Shown one piece after another: positions 34,004 to 42,573 of a DNA stretch of 64,000 bases (the first letter of the stretch is position 1; each line of letters starts with the position of its first letter). The translations under genes were made by a program, and so were the position numbers. Below the pieces are notes generated by a model. It had not been told where the DNA came from and did not search any database. It was given only the letters and a program-made list of their open reading frames with translations. This DNA comes from an uncultured Microscilla sp. GTDB lineage: Bacteria > Bacteroidota > Bacteroidia > Cytophagales > Microscillaceae. The DNA lies in NCBI RefSeq assembly GCF_947493425.1, contig NZ_CANLRP010000001.1, positions 62,001 to 126,000 on the forward strand, written 5' to 3'.

Positions 34004-34950
34004 AAGTTTTGATAGACCTTCTGACGCTACCCCTACTAAATAGAGGTGCTGAAGAAGCTTTGTTGACTAAAATTTGGGTTTGCTATTAAGCAACTTAAAC
34101 ATATTTGTAGCTTGTGCCACCATTTAAGTTTTGAAAACCAGTACAAAATAGATTATAAAAAAGACCATATACAAACTTTTGTAATTGGTATTTTTTGGGG
34201 AGGTGCAAATGTCTTGTATTTAGGTAAAGTGATATTAATCAAGGAAATTGTTTAATTAAGAGGAGAGGGGTATGCTTAGGAACATGTTCAAAATAAGTGT
34301 CGAGATTGAGGGCGTATAATCGAGGCTGGCTGAGGCACTTTTTGTAGGCAAGGCAACATCTGGGGGATGTTGAGCCAGACCGTGGGACGGTGCTACGGCG
34401 AAAAAAGCTAGTAGTCCCTGCGGAACTGCCGGGGTAATGAAAGTCAGGAAAGAGAGCCACAGAACGAAGTTCAAGCTCTGCAAAGCTAATATGTTCTAAA
34501 CCGGACAGCTTCAAAGTCCCGATTTCTTATCGGGGTTATTGTTGAGGGTTATGCCCGAAATCCCGTTCACGGGGCGATCACGTTCCTTAGTAGTAAGCTT
34601 ATGTTGGCAATGAGAAGCTTTGGTAATGCATACCCTTATACAAGATGGTTATCAAGGCTGCTTTCTTAAGTTAGCTTAGCTGGCCTTACCCAAATTGTGT
34701 GTCAAATACAGGCAACAGGCAAACATTCACTATTTCTATTTCATTTTACCTATACTTAGACTGATTATATATAGGCATTGTCTATGGTTTGTTTCAAACC
34801 TATTGTCTAAATTTGAGTTATAATATCATATAAAGCTAAGGCAATTAGCCAAGCATAAGTAAAGGGTATATGATCCTGCATTAATTGAGGGCATTTACAC
34901 ACTCCCTTAAACAATTGTATTATTTTTTTGACACTAAACCTTATACCAAT
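34004..34950. other. Intergenic region with GC-richer structured block
   Basis: About 950 bases separate the divergent E1 and ferritin genes. From 34280 to about 34640 base composition is visibly richer in G+C than both flanks. Hairpins include the palindrome GAACATGTTC (34280-34289), CAACATC/GATGTTG near 34355-34375, ACCGTGGGACGGT near 34380, and CCCGATTTCTTATCGGG (34518-34534). Overlapping minus-strand ORFs of 75 and 91 codons were judged spurious. The block includes copy B of the dispersed repeat. Confidence 0.5.
34403..34462. repeat. Dispersed non-coding repeat, copy B
   Basis: This is the second copy of the element at 7999-8058, sharing AAAAGC-N4-AGTCCC and CGGAACTGCC (24 of 30 bases identical from AGTCCC). 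It is embedded in a longer structured block, so copy A may be a truncated member. Confidence 0.55.
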
Positions 34951-35481
34951 ATGAAAGATTTAGTAAGACTAAAAACCTCTTTAACAGAGGACATGGAAGC
35001 GATTCTAAACGACCAAATAAAAATAGAAAGCAACTCTTCAGCTAAGTATTTGGCAATGGCCTCTTGGTGTGCTGAGAAAGGCTTCGAAAAAGCCACTACT
35101 TTTTTTATGACTCAAGCCGACGAAGAGCGTTCGCATATGTTAAGAATTTTTAACTATATCATTGAACGTGGAGGCAAAGCAATATCGCCAGAAGTGAGCA
35201 ACGTGCGCCATGAGTTTGACTCATTGCGTGAACTTTGCGAAGCAGCCTTAGAGCAAGAAATTAGTGTAAGCAATGCCATTAATCGCATTGTAGAAGCAGC
35301 CCGTAAAAACAACGACTATGCTACAGACAATTTTATGCAGTGGTTTGTAAACGAGCAGATAGAGGAAGAAGCCATTGCTCGTCGCATTGTAGAGTTGTTT
35401 GAGATTATTGGTGAAGACGGCGTTGGTCTGTTTACCATCGACAAACAAATTGGTCAGGTACGTGAACAGCACGGTAACTAA
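34951..35481 (+). CDS. Bacterial non-haem ferritin
   Basis: Ferritin oxidises Fe(II) and stores the iron as a mineral inside a 24-subunit shell. The 176-residue product starts at the ATG at 34951; an upstream in-frame start would add 22 residues not seen in the family. Helix A has IKIESNSSAKYLAMASWC with ligand Glu26; helix B has QADEERSHMLRIFNYI with Glu59 and His62, and the Gly-Gly turn ERGGKA follows. Helix C/D has EQISVSNAINRIVEAARK-type sequence and NFMQWFVNEQIEEEA, where the last Glu residues complete the ferroxidase site. It is monocistronic and convergent with a 2Fe-2S protein gene. Confidence 0.93.
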   Translation: MKDLVRLKTSLTEDMEAILNDQIKIESNSSAKYLAMASWCAEKGFEKATTFFMTQADEERSHMLRIFNYIIERGGKAISPEVSNVRHEFDSLRELCEAALEQEISVSNAINRIVEAARKNNDYATDNFMQWFVNEQIEEEAIARRIVELFEIIGEDGVGLFTIDKQIGQVREQHGN

Positions 35482-35508
35482 TAAGACCAATTGATAAGAT
35501 AAATGAAG

Positions 35509-35537
35509 AAGCCCCTGACAACTCAGGGGCTTTTTTT
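35509..35537. terminator. Bidirectional rho-independent terminator
   Basis: AAGCCCCTGA (35509-35518) pairs perfectly with TCAGGGGCTT (35523-35532), with a T-run after it. It lies between ferritin and the convergent 2Fe-2S protein gene. Confidence 0.85.
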
Positions 35538-35543
35538 GTGAAG

Positions 35544-35855
35544 TCACGCTTTGGGTATTTTAAAAGGTTTCTTCTTTTCCTTGCTTTTAGGCTTTATTAA
35601 TTTACTGAACAATTTGACTATCTTGTCGTTGTTTACTTGCCCATACCATTTGTTTTTGGGCATAATTCCTACCAATGGTGCCATTTTACAATTGCCCGAA
35701 CAAGCTGTTCTTATGATTTGTACCTCGTCTTTTTTGCCTGCGCTTCGGGTCATTGCCCGCAGACTTTTATAGTGATTGTTTCCGCCCTTACTACCACATT
35801 TGCTTCCTGTGCAAACCAAAACAGTTTTAGGGGGAAGGTTTAATTTATTGCTCAT
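35544..35855 (-). CDS. Thioredoxin-like 2Fe-2S ferredoxin
   Basis: This 103-residue protein belongs to the thioredoxin-like (2Fe-2S) ferredoxin group. Four cysteines are placed as expected: Cys15 and Cys20 in VLVCTGSKCGSKGG and two more in IIRTACSGNCKMAPLVGIM. The closing YGQVNNDKIVKLFSKLI is also typical of the fold. The extra Lys-rich tail (KPKSKEKKKPFKI) is unusual. It probably acts in electron transfer, or as a sensor or delivery protein for redox cofactors. The gene is convergent with ferritin, which invites a link to iron, although the two are on opposite strands. Confidence 0.85.
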   Translation of the reverse strand: MSNKLNLPPKTVLVCTGSKCGSKGGNNHYKSLRAMTRSAGKKDEVQIIRTACSGNCKMAPLVGIMPKNKWYGQVNNDKIVKLFSKLIKPKSKEKKKPFKIPKA

Positions 35856-36088
35856 ATCAATAGAAGTTGTTATGCCGATTTGTGTGAAATGCTATGTTGT
35901 TTTTTGAAGTGGGCAAAGCTTTTACCTTACCTGGTTTCGTTCTTTATAGCATCAGCATTGTGTTTAAACTTATTCCTCATACAGCATTTATAAACTTTAA
36001 TGAGTACTTGTTATCCTATGATGGTTGTATATAGAGTATATTACAAAAGTAATAGGTACAGGTTAAAAACAAATTGAGGGTGTATAAA

Positions 36089-36150
36089 ATGACTACAAAA
36101 CTATATTTTTTATTACTACTAGCGGGCTTCTATATGGCTAGTGCACTGGT
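36089..36150 (+). other. Displaced signal-peptide codons upstream of a frameshift
   Basis: From the ATG at 36089 the frame encodes MTTKLYFLLLLAGFYMASAL, a good signal peptide, then loses its frame. The downstream gene at 36151 is in the -1 frame and opens PALAQKND. One more T in the GGTTTG run at 36148-36153 would join the two as ALVLPALAQ, a textbook cleavage site. The gene is therefore broken at its 5' end, or the base was lost in sequencing. Confidence 0.75.
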
Positions 36151-37053
36151 TTGCCTGCATTGGCTCAGAAAAACGACAATGAGGAAAACGATTTTGCTCG
36201 AGAACCAAACGATAACGACTTTGGAGAGTTTAGGGTGATAGCCACCAATAACAAAAGGAGGGGAGTATATTTTTTTCAACGGTTTACCTTATCTGATCAA
36301 ATAAATGTTATCCCCAGAAGCTATGTGGTGTTGTTACACAAAAACGGAGCTACTATCGAAATCAACCAGGCAAGTACTTATGCTGTAAAATCTCTAAAGG
36401 CACAATTACTTGCTTATGTCAAAGCTCATCCCCAGTACCCAATTAATCTCAAAGTTGAAAACCCTCAAAAAAGCTCTTATAAGCATCACTATTACTATCA
36501 TTGGGGCAAACGTTGTCCTGAGCCTGAAGTAGGGGTATTGCTGCCATCAAAATTGAAGGTTTTGTCTCGGGAGTTGAGTTTTGCCTGGTATGATGAACAC
36601 ACCAAAGACAGCTCCAAGGTAAGGTATGAGTTGGTAAGCACGAATATAATGGATGAGGAATTGTTAAAGGTGAAATCTTCTAAAAGGCACATTGCTTTGA
36701 CTCTAAGCCAAGCTGTTTATAAGTATCATATTATAAAGTTGAAGCTATTAGGGAGCGATGGGAAGGGGGGCTGTCAGGAAGCCGCAGTGATGGCAGAGCA
36801 TGTAAATGATGAAAGTATTAGTACTGCCTATCGGCAGTTTAAACTAAAAAACCAGTCAATCAAGTCTCCGCTTATTGCCGTGTTCAACGAAATGTTTTTC
36901 TGGAATAGTAGACGTTTTTATTTAGAAGTGAATAAGCTTTGGCGTAAGCTTGTGAAAAAATACCCCAAACACCCAGTTTTAGCAATAGCTTATCGACATT
37001 TTAAAGTAACTTATCACTTGCAAAGAGTACCGAGGTCTAAAGCAAAAAAATAA
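36151..37053 (+). CDS. Secreted hypothetical protein, frameshifted at the signal peptide
   Basis: Not recognised. The stretch open from 36142 encodes 300 residues from the TTG at 36151, with no ATG in frame near its start, because the signal peptide is in another frame (see 36089-36150). The mature protein starts QKNDNEENDFAREPND (acidic), then has strands (NVIPRSYVVLLHKNGA), a basic patch (SSYKHHYYYHWGKRCPEPEV) and a helical C-terminal half. Residues 240-295 (FFWNSRRFYLEVNKLWRKLV, then KKYPKHPVLAIAYRHFKVTY) look like a TPR-type helix pair. Part of this end is repeated in decayed form immediately downstream. It is likely to be exported when intact. Confidence 0.6.
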   Translation: MPALAQKNDNEENDFAREPNDNDFGEFRVIATNNKRRGVYFFQRFTLSDQINVIPRSYVVLLHKNGATIEINQASTYAVKSLKAQLLAYVKAHPQYPINLKVENPQKSSYKHHYYYHWGKRCPEPEVGVLLPSKLKVLSRELSFAWYDEHTKDSSKVRYELVSTNIMDEELLKVKSSKRHIALTLSQAVYKYHIIKLKLLGSDGKGGCQEAAVMAEHVNDESISTAYRQFKLKNQSIKSPLIAVFNEMFFWNSRRFYLEVNKLWRKLVKKYPKHPVLAIAYRHFKVTYHLQRVPRSKAKK

Positions 37054-37075
37054 ATACAACAATCAAACAAAAAAC

Positions 37076-37240
37076 AAGTTGATACTTGTCAGAGGTTGCT
37101 AAGAATTGGTATTTTGGCTTCAGCGAAGGCTTTACCTAAAAACAAACCAGGTGTACAAGCACTTGTTAAACAAACATCCAGACAATCGTGTATAAACTCA
37201 TGCCTACCAACATTTTAAAATATTGTATGCTTTTGAAAGC
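37076..37240 (+). pseudogene. Decayed tandem copy of the upstream gene's 3' end
   Basis: One frame encodes VFWLQRRLYLKTNQVYKHLL, then NKHPDNRV, a stop, and THAYQHFKILYAF. It aligns with the end of the 36151-37053 product (FFWNSRRFYLEVNKLWRKLV, KKYPKHPVLAIAYRHFKVTY) along its whole length. Two in-frame stops (37100-37102 and in NRV-TAA) and no start show it is a fossil. It probably arose by tandem duplication of the 3' end of that gene, or of a paralogue now lost. Confidence 0.75.
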
Positions 37241-37272
37241 ATCCCACTTTAAAAAACTAAAACATTGATTGT

Positions 37273-38175
37273 ATGGATAGCCAAAATATAGAAGCGTATT
37301 TTGAAAAAATACTTCAGATAAAAAACCAGCGTAAAGGCTTGAGTCAGGCAGCACTCAAAGAAATAGCCCTAGAGCTGGGAATGTCGGAAACCGAGTGGCG
37401 CGAAGTGCAAAATGTGGCACGGGGGCACATAGAGCGAGGCTATAATTTTTTGGAGCACCAAAACGAAGAGGATGCCCAAAAAGAATTTGAGCAAGCATTA
37501 CTGGTGTTTCCTGATAATGCCCGCGCATTGTATGGCTTGGGGCATATACACGAACGGTGGTTTATGGCAAAGGGCAGGGCTGCCGACAAAGAAACTGCCC
37601 TGAAGTATGCCCATGCAGCTTTGCAAACTGACCCAGCACATACCGAAGCGGCGCGGTTGATTAGCCACCTCAAAGACCAAAAGCCGATTACGACCTGGCA
37701 CAGGGTGCGCAAACCAGTATTTTTATTGTTGGTGTTGGCTGTGTTGGCAGGGGGAGTATACAAGTATCAAGGCCAGATTAAAACCGAAATAGACCACATC
37801 AAAGAAGCTTTTCAGGCACGCAAAGGAGCACAGTTTGTATTGCATGAGGTGTATTTCGAATCGGGTAGCACCGAATTACACGATGCCAAGTCGGAGGAAG
37901 AATTGATGCGATTGGTCAGTTTTTTAAAGAAACACCCCAAACTCAAGGGTGAAATAGCTGGGCATACCGACAATATCGGGCGGGCGGCTGCCAACTTACA
38001 AATTTCTACCCAGCGGGCTTATTCGGTATACAAATACCTGACAAAAAACGGGGTGAAATCTGCGCAATTGGTTTATAGAGGTTATGGGGCTACTCGCCCA
38101 AAGTTTCCGAATAACAACCCGGTAAATCGCCGAAAAAACCGTAGAATTGAGTTTAAGATTTTAAGAGTGAAATAG
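37273..38175 (+). CDS. TPR-OmpA peptidoglycan-binding membrane protein
   Basis: This 300-residue protein is bitopic. A cytoplasmic N-terminus with a TPR-like pair (about 55-125: GHIERGYNFLEHQNEEDAQK, FEQALLVFPDNARALYGLGH) precedes one TM helix (about 148-165, FLLLVLAVLAGGVY), then an OmpA-like domain (about 185-300). The OmpA domain has VYFESGSTELHDAKSEEEL, the peptidoglycan-contact region IAGHTDNIGRAAANLQIS, and RVYKYLTKNGVKSAQLVY-type helix, ending in GYGATRPKFPNN and NRRKNRRIEFKI. There is no signal peptide, so the OmpA part faces the periplasm through the TM anchor. Its N-terminal residues KGLSQAALKEIALELGMSE look like a small DUF-type helical domain seen in Cytophagales proteins. Confidence 0.82.
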   Translation: MDSQNIEAYFEKILQIKNQRKGLSQAALKEIALELGMSETEWREVQNVARGHIERGYNFLEHQNEEDAQKEFEQALLVFPDNARALYGLGHIHERWFMAKGRAADKETALKYAHAALQTDPAHTEAARLISHLKDQKPITTWHRVRKPVFLLLVLAVLAGGVYKYQGQIKTEIDHIKEAFQARKGAQFVLHEVYFESGSTELHDAKSEEELMRLVSFLKKHPKLKGEIAGHTDNIGRAAANLQISTQRAYSVYKYLTKNGVKSAQLVYRGYGATRPKFPNNNPVNRRKNRRIEFKILRVK

Positions 38176-38291
38176 ACAGTGTTTTTTACTGTAAGAAAAA
38201 GATGATTTTCGTGAGTAAGAAATAGTGAGTAAGTGTTTTGAAAATCAAGCAACTAACAAAGGTGATATTTTTGACACTATTGTATAAAAAC

Positions 38292-38325
38292 AAAACCCTG
38301 CAAATCATTGATTTACAGGGTTTTT
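38292..38325 (-). terminator. Rho-independent terminator after tRNA-Ser
   Basis: AAAACCCTG (38292-38300) pairs with CAGGGTTTT (38316-38324), with AAATC/GATTT extending the stem. On the minus strand it lies just past the tRNA 3' end and is followed by a T-run. Confidence 0.8.
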
Positions 38326-38336
38326 GCTTATGAATG

Positions 38337-38421
38337 CGGAGAGGGAGGGATTCGAACCCCCGGTACCTCGCGGTACAACGGTTTTCAAGACCGCCGCATT
38401 CGACCACTCTGCCACCTCTCC
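38337..38421 (-). tRNA. tRNA-Ser (anticodon UGA)
   Basis: Read on the minus strand, GGAGAGG at the 5' end pairs with CCTCTCC at the 3' end, followed by discriminator G. The anticodon loop is CTTGAAA with anticodon TGA. A long variable arm (GTACCGCGAGGTAC, self-complementary) marks a type II tRNA as for serine, and GGTTCGAATCC is the T arm. The total is 85 nt. The 3' CCA is not encoded. A promoter-like element lies upstream and a terminator downstream. Confidence 0.95.
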
Positions 38422-38439
38422 ATTTCCCGTTTGGGAGTG

Positions 38440-38470
38440 CAAATATGCATCAAGGTTTATTAATTTACAA
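38440..38470 (-). promoter_or_regulatory. Predicted Bacteroidota promoter for tRNA-Ser
   Basis: On the minus strand, TTG (38468-38470) is followed after exactly 20 bases by CATATTTG (38440-38447). The pair matches the Bacteroidota sigma pattern TTG-N19/21-TAnnTTTG with one mismatch. The element is about 20 bases upstream of the tRNA 5' end. Confidence 0.5.
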
Positions 38471-38582
38471 CACTTGCAGAAAAAAAATAGAAAAAAAATG
38501 ACTGGCTAAAGGTTTTTATGTATTTAAGGTGTTGATTATGAGGTGTTTAGTTGTAACGTGTTTTTTGGAAAATTATTCTGCC

Positions 38583-41500
38583 TTAGCCCATAGGAGGTGC
38601 TTCTCCATCTATTTGGATATGGCGAATAATTTTGTTGTATAATTCATTAGGACTAAATGGTTTGGTAAGATAATCATTTACCCCAGACTCAAACGCTCGT
38701 TCGCGTTCTTCTACCAGTGCCGAGGCAGTCAGGGCAATTATAGGGGTGTTTTTATGGGCAGGCAACAACCTTATTTTACGGGTAGCTTCATAACCATCCA
38801 TTTCGGGCATTTGCAAATCCATCAATATCAAGTCATAATGATTGTTTTTGGCTTGTTCTACGGCTTCTACACCATTGAGGGCATATTCTATGGTCAGTTG
38901 CCAGGTTTTGAGAAACTTAGCCACTACCAATTGATTTATTTTTGTGTCTTCTACCAGCAATATTTTGCCTCCGCTGGCTTTGTTTGATGTAGCAGCATCC
39001 ACAGTATTTTTATTTTTATCTAATGTAGGCATATACTTATCTAATTTTAAGTCAAAATAAAACTTAGCACCCTTATTTTCTTCACTTTCAAGGTGTATTT
39101 GGCTGTCTTGCAGCTCTAGCAGACGTTTTACTATGGCAAGTCCCAAACCTGTTCCTCCAAACTTTCTGATAGTTTCGGGGTTTGCCTGAGTAAATCGATC
39201 AAATATAATTTGCTGTTTTTCTTTAGGAATCCCCACCCCAGTATCTTTCACTGTAAACCTTACTTGTACTTGTCGGTTGTTTTGCGCGATGAATTGCAAC
39301 ATAAGTTTTACTTCTCCTTTGAGAGTAAACTTAATGGCGTTGTTCATCAGGTTGGTCAGCACTTGGGTAAGTCTTACCGGGTCTCCGATTACCTTGTGAG
39401 GAATATTCGTGTCAGTTGAAAAGCGTAGTCGAATGTTTTTTTCTTGCGCGGTAAAAGCAAATGATTTTTGAATACTTTCAATGAGCTCAGGCAGGTCAAA
39501 TAGTACTTCTTCAAATTCTACCTTACCCGAATCTATTTTAGTAAAGTCTAAAATATCGTTGATCAAAGACAGGAGAGTTTGTGCCGAAAACTTGAGTATT
39601 TTAAGGTTTTCTAGTTGGTCAACTCTGGGCTTGTTTTCTAATAAAACATGGGTCATTCCAATGACTGCATTCATTGGGGTTCTTATTTCGTGGCTCATAG
39701 TCGACAAAAACTGTTCTTTGGCAAGGGCTGCTTCTTCGGCTTTTTGTTTGGCGGTGATTAGTTCACGTTCAAAGCGTTTCCGGGCTGTAATATCTAACGA
39801 GTATCCCAGGATATAAGGTGCCTTATTTTTTTCAAAAGAGATAAGTTTTTTGCCTACCAGTAGGTCTATGTTTAGGTGTTGCCAGCTAATTTGTTCTTCC
39901 CAAGTATCAGGTTTAGCCCCTGCTCTTACCAGCATATCATCCTTTACAAAGGCTTTTGCCAAATATTCAGGAAAAATCTCGGCATCGGTTTTACCCAGTG
40001 TTTCTTTAGTAACTCTATAAGTTTGACAAGTGGCTTTGTTCAAAAACACCAAACGCCCTTCATCATCTTTAATATAAATATTAATAGGTAATGTATCAAG
40101 AATTTGTTCTAGTATTCTTTTTTGATTGGTCAAATCTTCTTCGGCCCTTTTTTGGGTAGTAATGTCCCAATTGATACCAATCATACGAATAGGTTGTGCA
40201 TAGTCATCAAACACTACCTTGCCAAATCCCTTGATGTGGCGTATGTTGCCATTGGGGTGGCAAACCCTAAATTCTGTATTATATTCGGCTTTGCCTTCAC
40301 GTGCCAGTAATGAATCAAGGTATGCTTGTTTTTTATCATCCGGGTGTAAATGTTTTTCCCAGGCATCATAAGCATTCGGAAAGTTTTCTGGCTTACAACC
40401 GTAGAGCTCAAACATTTGTTGGTCCCATACCAAATGATTATTCAACAAATCCCAGTCCCATATTCCCATTTTTGCCGATAGCGTAGCAAGCGACAGGCGT
40501 TGTTCGCTTTCGCGGAGTTGCTCCATTGTAGAAGACAACACTTCATTGGTTTGACGAAGCTCTTCATTGGTTGCCTGTAGCTCCTGGTTTTGCATTTCAA
40601 TCTGAAGATACTGAAGCTTAACTGTTTCTTCGGCTTTTTTATGATCAGTAATATCCATGCAAATGATCATATATTGAAAAGGGAGCTTTCTGTCGTTCAA
40701 AAAGGGAATAATGGTAGTTTTAAGCCAGTATTGCTTACCACTTTTGTGTATATTGTTGGTTTCTCCCTGCCACACCTTGCCCGATTGTACCATGCTAAGC
40801 ACCTCATCTGACAATACTTGCCTTTGGGGAATAAGTACATCGTAGTGGCGTCCAATCAACTCGTGGGTGGTATAACCACTGATGGTGGCAAAGTTGTCGT
40901 TGGCATAGGTAATATTGCCTTGCAAGTCTATAATAGCAACAATGGTAGCCTCATCGAGCGCCATCTTAAAATCAGCTAAAGTTTTGTGTGACGACTTTAG
41001 TTTATTTTCATCTACTTTGCGTTGGGTGATATTTTGTATTACTCCCAACATCTTCATTACATTACCATACTGATCCCTTTGTACATTTCCTTGGCTTTTT
41101 ACCCAATATATTGTGCCATCTTCCCATATTACCCGGTGTTCCAGCTCATATTTTTTCGCTGTATTTACTGAGTGTTGCATCTTTGCCTGTACTGTTGCCT
41201 GGTCGTCAGGGTGTACCGCTTTCATAAATACTTCGTAGGAGGGTTTACCTACCTGATGATACAACCCCAGTAAATAATTGGTTTGAGGCGACCACAGCAT
41301 TTCGTTGTTGGTGGGTGTCCACTCCCATATACCTATATTGGCAAAGTTTTGTGCCAGCCTGAACCGTTCTTCATTTGCCTGGAGTTTTTTCTCTGCCTCC
41401 ATTCTTTCGCTCACATCGCGTGTACTACTTATAGCCCCCTCATATTGTCCGTTTGAGTCAAAAAAGGCATTCGCTACCACTTCGAGCCAAATGTAATGCC

Positions 41501-42455
41501 CTTGTTTATGACGGGCACGAAAAACGTAAGTGCTATATTTCTGTTTTTTTGTGGTGTTTTCCTGTATCTTTTGTAGCAACCAATGCGCATCGTCAGGATG
41601 AGCAATTTTTGGCAGTTTTATTTTTTTCCGCTCCTGTAGGGTGTACCCTAATATTCGTTCTATCGAAGGACTGGTATAAATAAGTTGATGGTTACGATCA
41701 AATCTTTCGATCAGGTCACTGGAGTTTTCAGTGAGAATCTGATAAAGTATTACGTTTTTTTTGAGCTCTTTTTGAGTGTTTTTTAAAGCCTCTTTTTGTT
41801 CGGCATTTTTAGACAGCAACAATAAGTTTTTGTTGTTGTATTTATGGTTGAGATGTTGCATAAACTGAAACCCTATCACTAAAAATAAAATAGTAATGAG
41901 TATGACCAGGTTCATAAAGGGGACATGTTTCATTACAGGTAGAGCCTTGTCATAACCTACCCCCATTATGAAGTGCACTGGGTCAAATAGCATAAGGCAG
42001 GTAATATGCAGTAAAATACAGCTCCAGTACAAGGCTTTTTTTTGCAGGTCTATCAATAACATAGGTAGCAGCAAAAAAGCAATGGGTATAAACCTGGGAA
42101 CAAATTGATAGGCTATAGGCAGGGGCTGCCCATGCAATACCTTGATAAGTGGTACCTCAAACAATACAATGATTGGAGGAAGGACAGATAGTAGAGTGTG
42201 CCCAATGGTGAAGTATTGTTTCTTATTGAGAAAAACTACCAGAAAAAGCAACGATGCCTCCAATATGCTTAGCCATAGAGTAGAGTAAACTTGTAAAAAC
42301 CATACCCGGCTAAAGGCTACAAACCCAATCATTGCCATCATCATATAACTCATCTGATTTGATAGAATGATGCGTTTTTGTAGGGTGTATTCCTGTTGGT
42401 TGTTGACTCCCAAATGGATAAGTTGTTCTAAAAACCTCTTGATTTTGTTTGCCAT
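38583..42455 (-). CDS. Hybrid sensor histidine kinase with five PAS domains
   Basis: This 1290-residue inner-membrane kinase has about six TM helices in the first 215 residues (an unclassified sensor region), followed by five PAS/PAC domains (about 240-350, 365-480, 495-610, 655-770, 780-890; marks include IGIWEWTPTNNEMLWSP and MGIWDWDLLNNHLVWDQ). The HisKA domain carries the phospho-His at residue 922 (STMSHEIRTPMNAVIGM). The HATPase has FTVKDTGVGIPKEKQQIIFD and FGGTGLGLAIVKRLL. The C-terminal receiver has Asp1213 (LILMDLQMPEMDGYEA) and ends at the stop. It likely passes phosphate to an Hpt protein or another regulator elsewhere, since no output domain is linked. The signal cannot be predicted. 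Confidence 0.93.
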   Translation of the reverse strand: MANKIKRFLEQLIHLGVNNQQEYTLQKRIILSNQMSYMMMAMIGFVAFSRVWFLQVYSTLWLSILEASLLFLVVFLNKKQYFTIGHTLLSVLPPIIVLFEVPLIKVLHGQPLPIAYQFVPRFIPIAFLLLPMLLIDLQKKALYWSCILLHITCLMLFDPVHFIMGVGYDKALPVMKHVPFMNLVILITILFLVIGFQFMQHLNHKYNNKNLLLLSKNAEQKEALKNTQKELKKNVILYQILTENSSDLIERFDRNHQLIYTSPSIERILGYTLQERKKIKLPKIAHPDDAHWLLQKIQENTTKKQKYSTYVFRARHKQGHYIWLEVVANAFFDSNGQYEGAISSTRDVSERMEAEKKLQANEERFRLAQNFANIGIWEWTPTNNEMLWSPQTNYLLGLYHQVGKPSYEVFMKAVHPDDQATVQAKMQHSVNTAKKYELEHRVIWEDGTIYWVKSQGNVQRDQYGNVMKMLGVIQNITQRKVDENKLKSSHKTLADFKMALDEATIVAIIDLQGNITYANDNFATISGYTTHELIGRHYDVLIPQRQVLSDEVLSMVQSGKVWQGETNNIHKSGKQYWLKTTIIPFLNDRKLPFQYMIICMDITDHKKAEETVKLQYLQIEMQNQELQATNEELRQTNEVLSSTMEQLRESEQRLSLATLSAKMGIWDWDLLNNHLVWDQQMFELYGCKPENFPNAYDAWEKHLHPDDKKQAYLDSLLAREGKAEYNTEFRVCHPNGNIRHIKGFGKVVFDDYAQPIRMIGINWDITTQKRAEEDLTNQKRILEQILDTLPINIYIKDDEGRLVFLNKATCQTYRVTKETLGKTDAEIFPEYLAKAFVKDDMLVRAGAKPDTWEEQISWQHLNIDLLVGKKLISFEKNKAPYILGYSLDITARKRFERELITAKQKAEEAALAKEQFLSTMSHEIRTPMNAVIGMTHVLLENKPRVDQLENLKILKFSAQTLLSLINDILDFTKIDSGKVEFEEVLFDLPELIESIQKSFAFTAQEKNIRLRFSTDTNIPHKVIGDPVRLTQVLTNLMNNAIKFTLKGEVKLMLQFIAQNNRQVQVRFTVKDTGVGIPKEKQQIIFDRFTQANPETIRKFGGTGLGLAIVKRLLELQDSQIHLESEENKGAKFYFDLKLDKYMPTLDKNKNTVDAATSNKASGGKILLVEDTKINQLVVAKFLKTWQLTIEYALNGVEAVEQAKNNHYDLILMDLQMPEMDGYEATRKIRLLPAHKNTPIIALTASALVEERERAFESGVNDYLTKPFSPNELYNKIIRHIQIDGEAPPMG

Positions 42456-42573
42456 TACAGCTCTTAAGAGTTGGATGTTATAATAGAGTGAACCAAAATG
42501 TTGGATTGCTTGGCTGAATGCTCAAATATACGAAAAAAAGGCATTGTATGCGGCTTTCCTGTTTTGCAAGGGT

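Noticed and set aside
34239-34514. Overlapping minus-strand ORFs of 75 and 91 codons
   Set aside because: They overlap each other in different frames within the structured repeat block, with Pro/Ser-rich composition and no homology-like motifs. The hairpins explain the region better.
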